From: JBBRHH01 sp038222915
GTDB taxonomy: Bacteria; Planctomycetota; Phycisphaerae; Tepidisphaerales; Tepidisphaeraceae
Direction of reading: 5' to 3'
DNA length: 5,321 nt
Assembly: GCA_038222915.1 (NCBI GenBank)
Contig: JBBRHH010000446.1
Location: 1-5,321, forward strand
A program made the translations under genes and the position numbers. The notes under the pieces were generated by a model. That model did no database searches, had not been told where the DNA came from, and was given only the letters and a program-made list of their open reading frames with translations. Shown here in pieces: positions 5,094 through 5,321 of the stretch. Within the stretch, counting starts at the first letter, position 1. The number at the start of each line of letters is the position of its first letter.

Positions 5094-5321
5094 TCGGTTG
5101 CTGCGCCGCACCGGCCCATGGCGCCACGCGGCTGGGTCGATGGTCTGTTCTTCCCCTACCCCCTCTCGTAAACGTGCGTCCCATTCGTCCCGTCCGGTTC
5201 TAGCGCAGTGACTGGAAGCATTAAAGGTGATCCACAGACGGCTCAACGGCGAACGATTCCCGTTGCGGATCACGGCAGACCCTGGAAGAGAAGCTCAGAT
5301 TCGATGGGTCTCCGGAACGCA
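5094..5321. other. Right-hand flank without a supported gene
   Basis: I see no convincing coding region in this stretch. A minus-strand frame (5043-5273) overlaps the end of the DUF3592-like gene and has shadow-like composition. A GTG at 5227 opens a + frame that stays open to the window edge (31 codons), but it has no clear SD or recognisable motif, so it is only a possible gene start. An inverted repeat is present: GTGATCC (5227-5233) with GGATCAC (5267-5273), enclosing AACGG (5245-5249) with CCGTT (5260-5264). Its role is unknown. Confidence 0.35.

Noticed and set aside
5043..5273. 76-codon minus-strand frame in the right flank
   Set aside because: It runs into the 3' end of the DUF3592-like gene on the opposite strand, has no motif and shows no SD.

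Overview
The window most likely comes from a GC-rich planctomycete, probably of the Phycisphaerae. The main clue is the N-terminus of the largest gene, which carries a variant of the LEPR-XLL motif (LESRTFLSA, residues 36-44) known from exported planctomycete proteins. Supporting clues are high GC, strong preference for C-ending codons, and starts that mostly lack a Shine-Dalgarno (SD) sequence. Species and class are inference.

Layout, left to right. The 3' end of an unrecognised membrane-protein gene (2-418, +) is followed by a TVP38/TMEM64 (DedA-like, VTT-domain) membrane protein (483-1196, +) and a histone-deacetylase-family zinc hydrolase (1314-2318, +). These three share a direction and a very C-rich coding strand, but the gaps of 64 and 117 nt give no firm evidence for an operon. 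A 168-nt intergenic region then leads into the largest gene (2487-4121, +). It encodes a surface-type protein with a LEPR-XLL-like N-terminus, a CBM6-like domain, a (PPTV)n linker, a fibronectin type III domain and a second CBM6-like domain. It has no catalytic domain, so it looks like a carbohydrate-binding or adhesive protein.

A strong hairpin (4149-4176) separates this gene from a convergent minus-strand gene of unknown function (4185-4637). A 133-nt divergent region follows, with a perfect TATAAT almost touching the ATG of a small membrane-anchored DUF3592-like protein (4771-5088, +). The last 233 nt hold no convincing gene but contain short inverted repeats.

The most interesting signal is the leader of the CBM6 gene. 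The whole SD region (2472-2481) is perfectly complementary over 10 nt to 2402-2411. Between the two arms lie a GCAA-tetraloop hairpin directly abutting the SD arm and a possible H-type pseudoknot. This looks like a cis-acting RNA switch or other translational control element for a surface protein. I cannot assign it to a known riboswitch class. The genes show no clear shared pathway.
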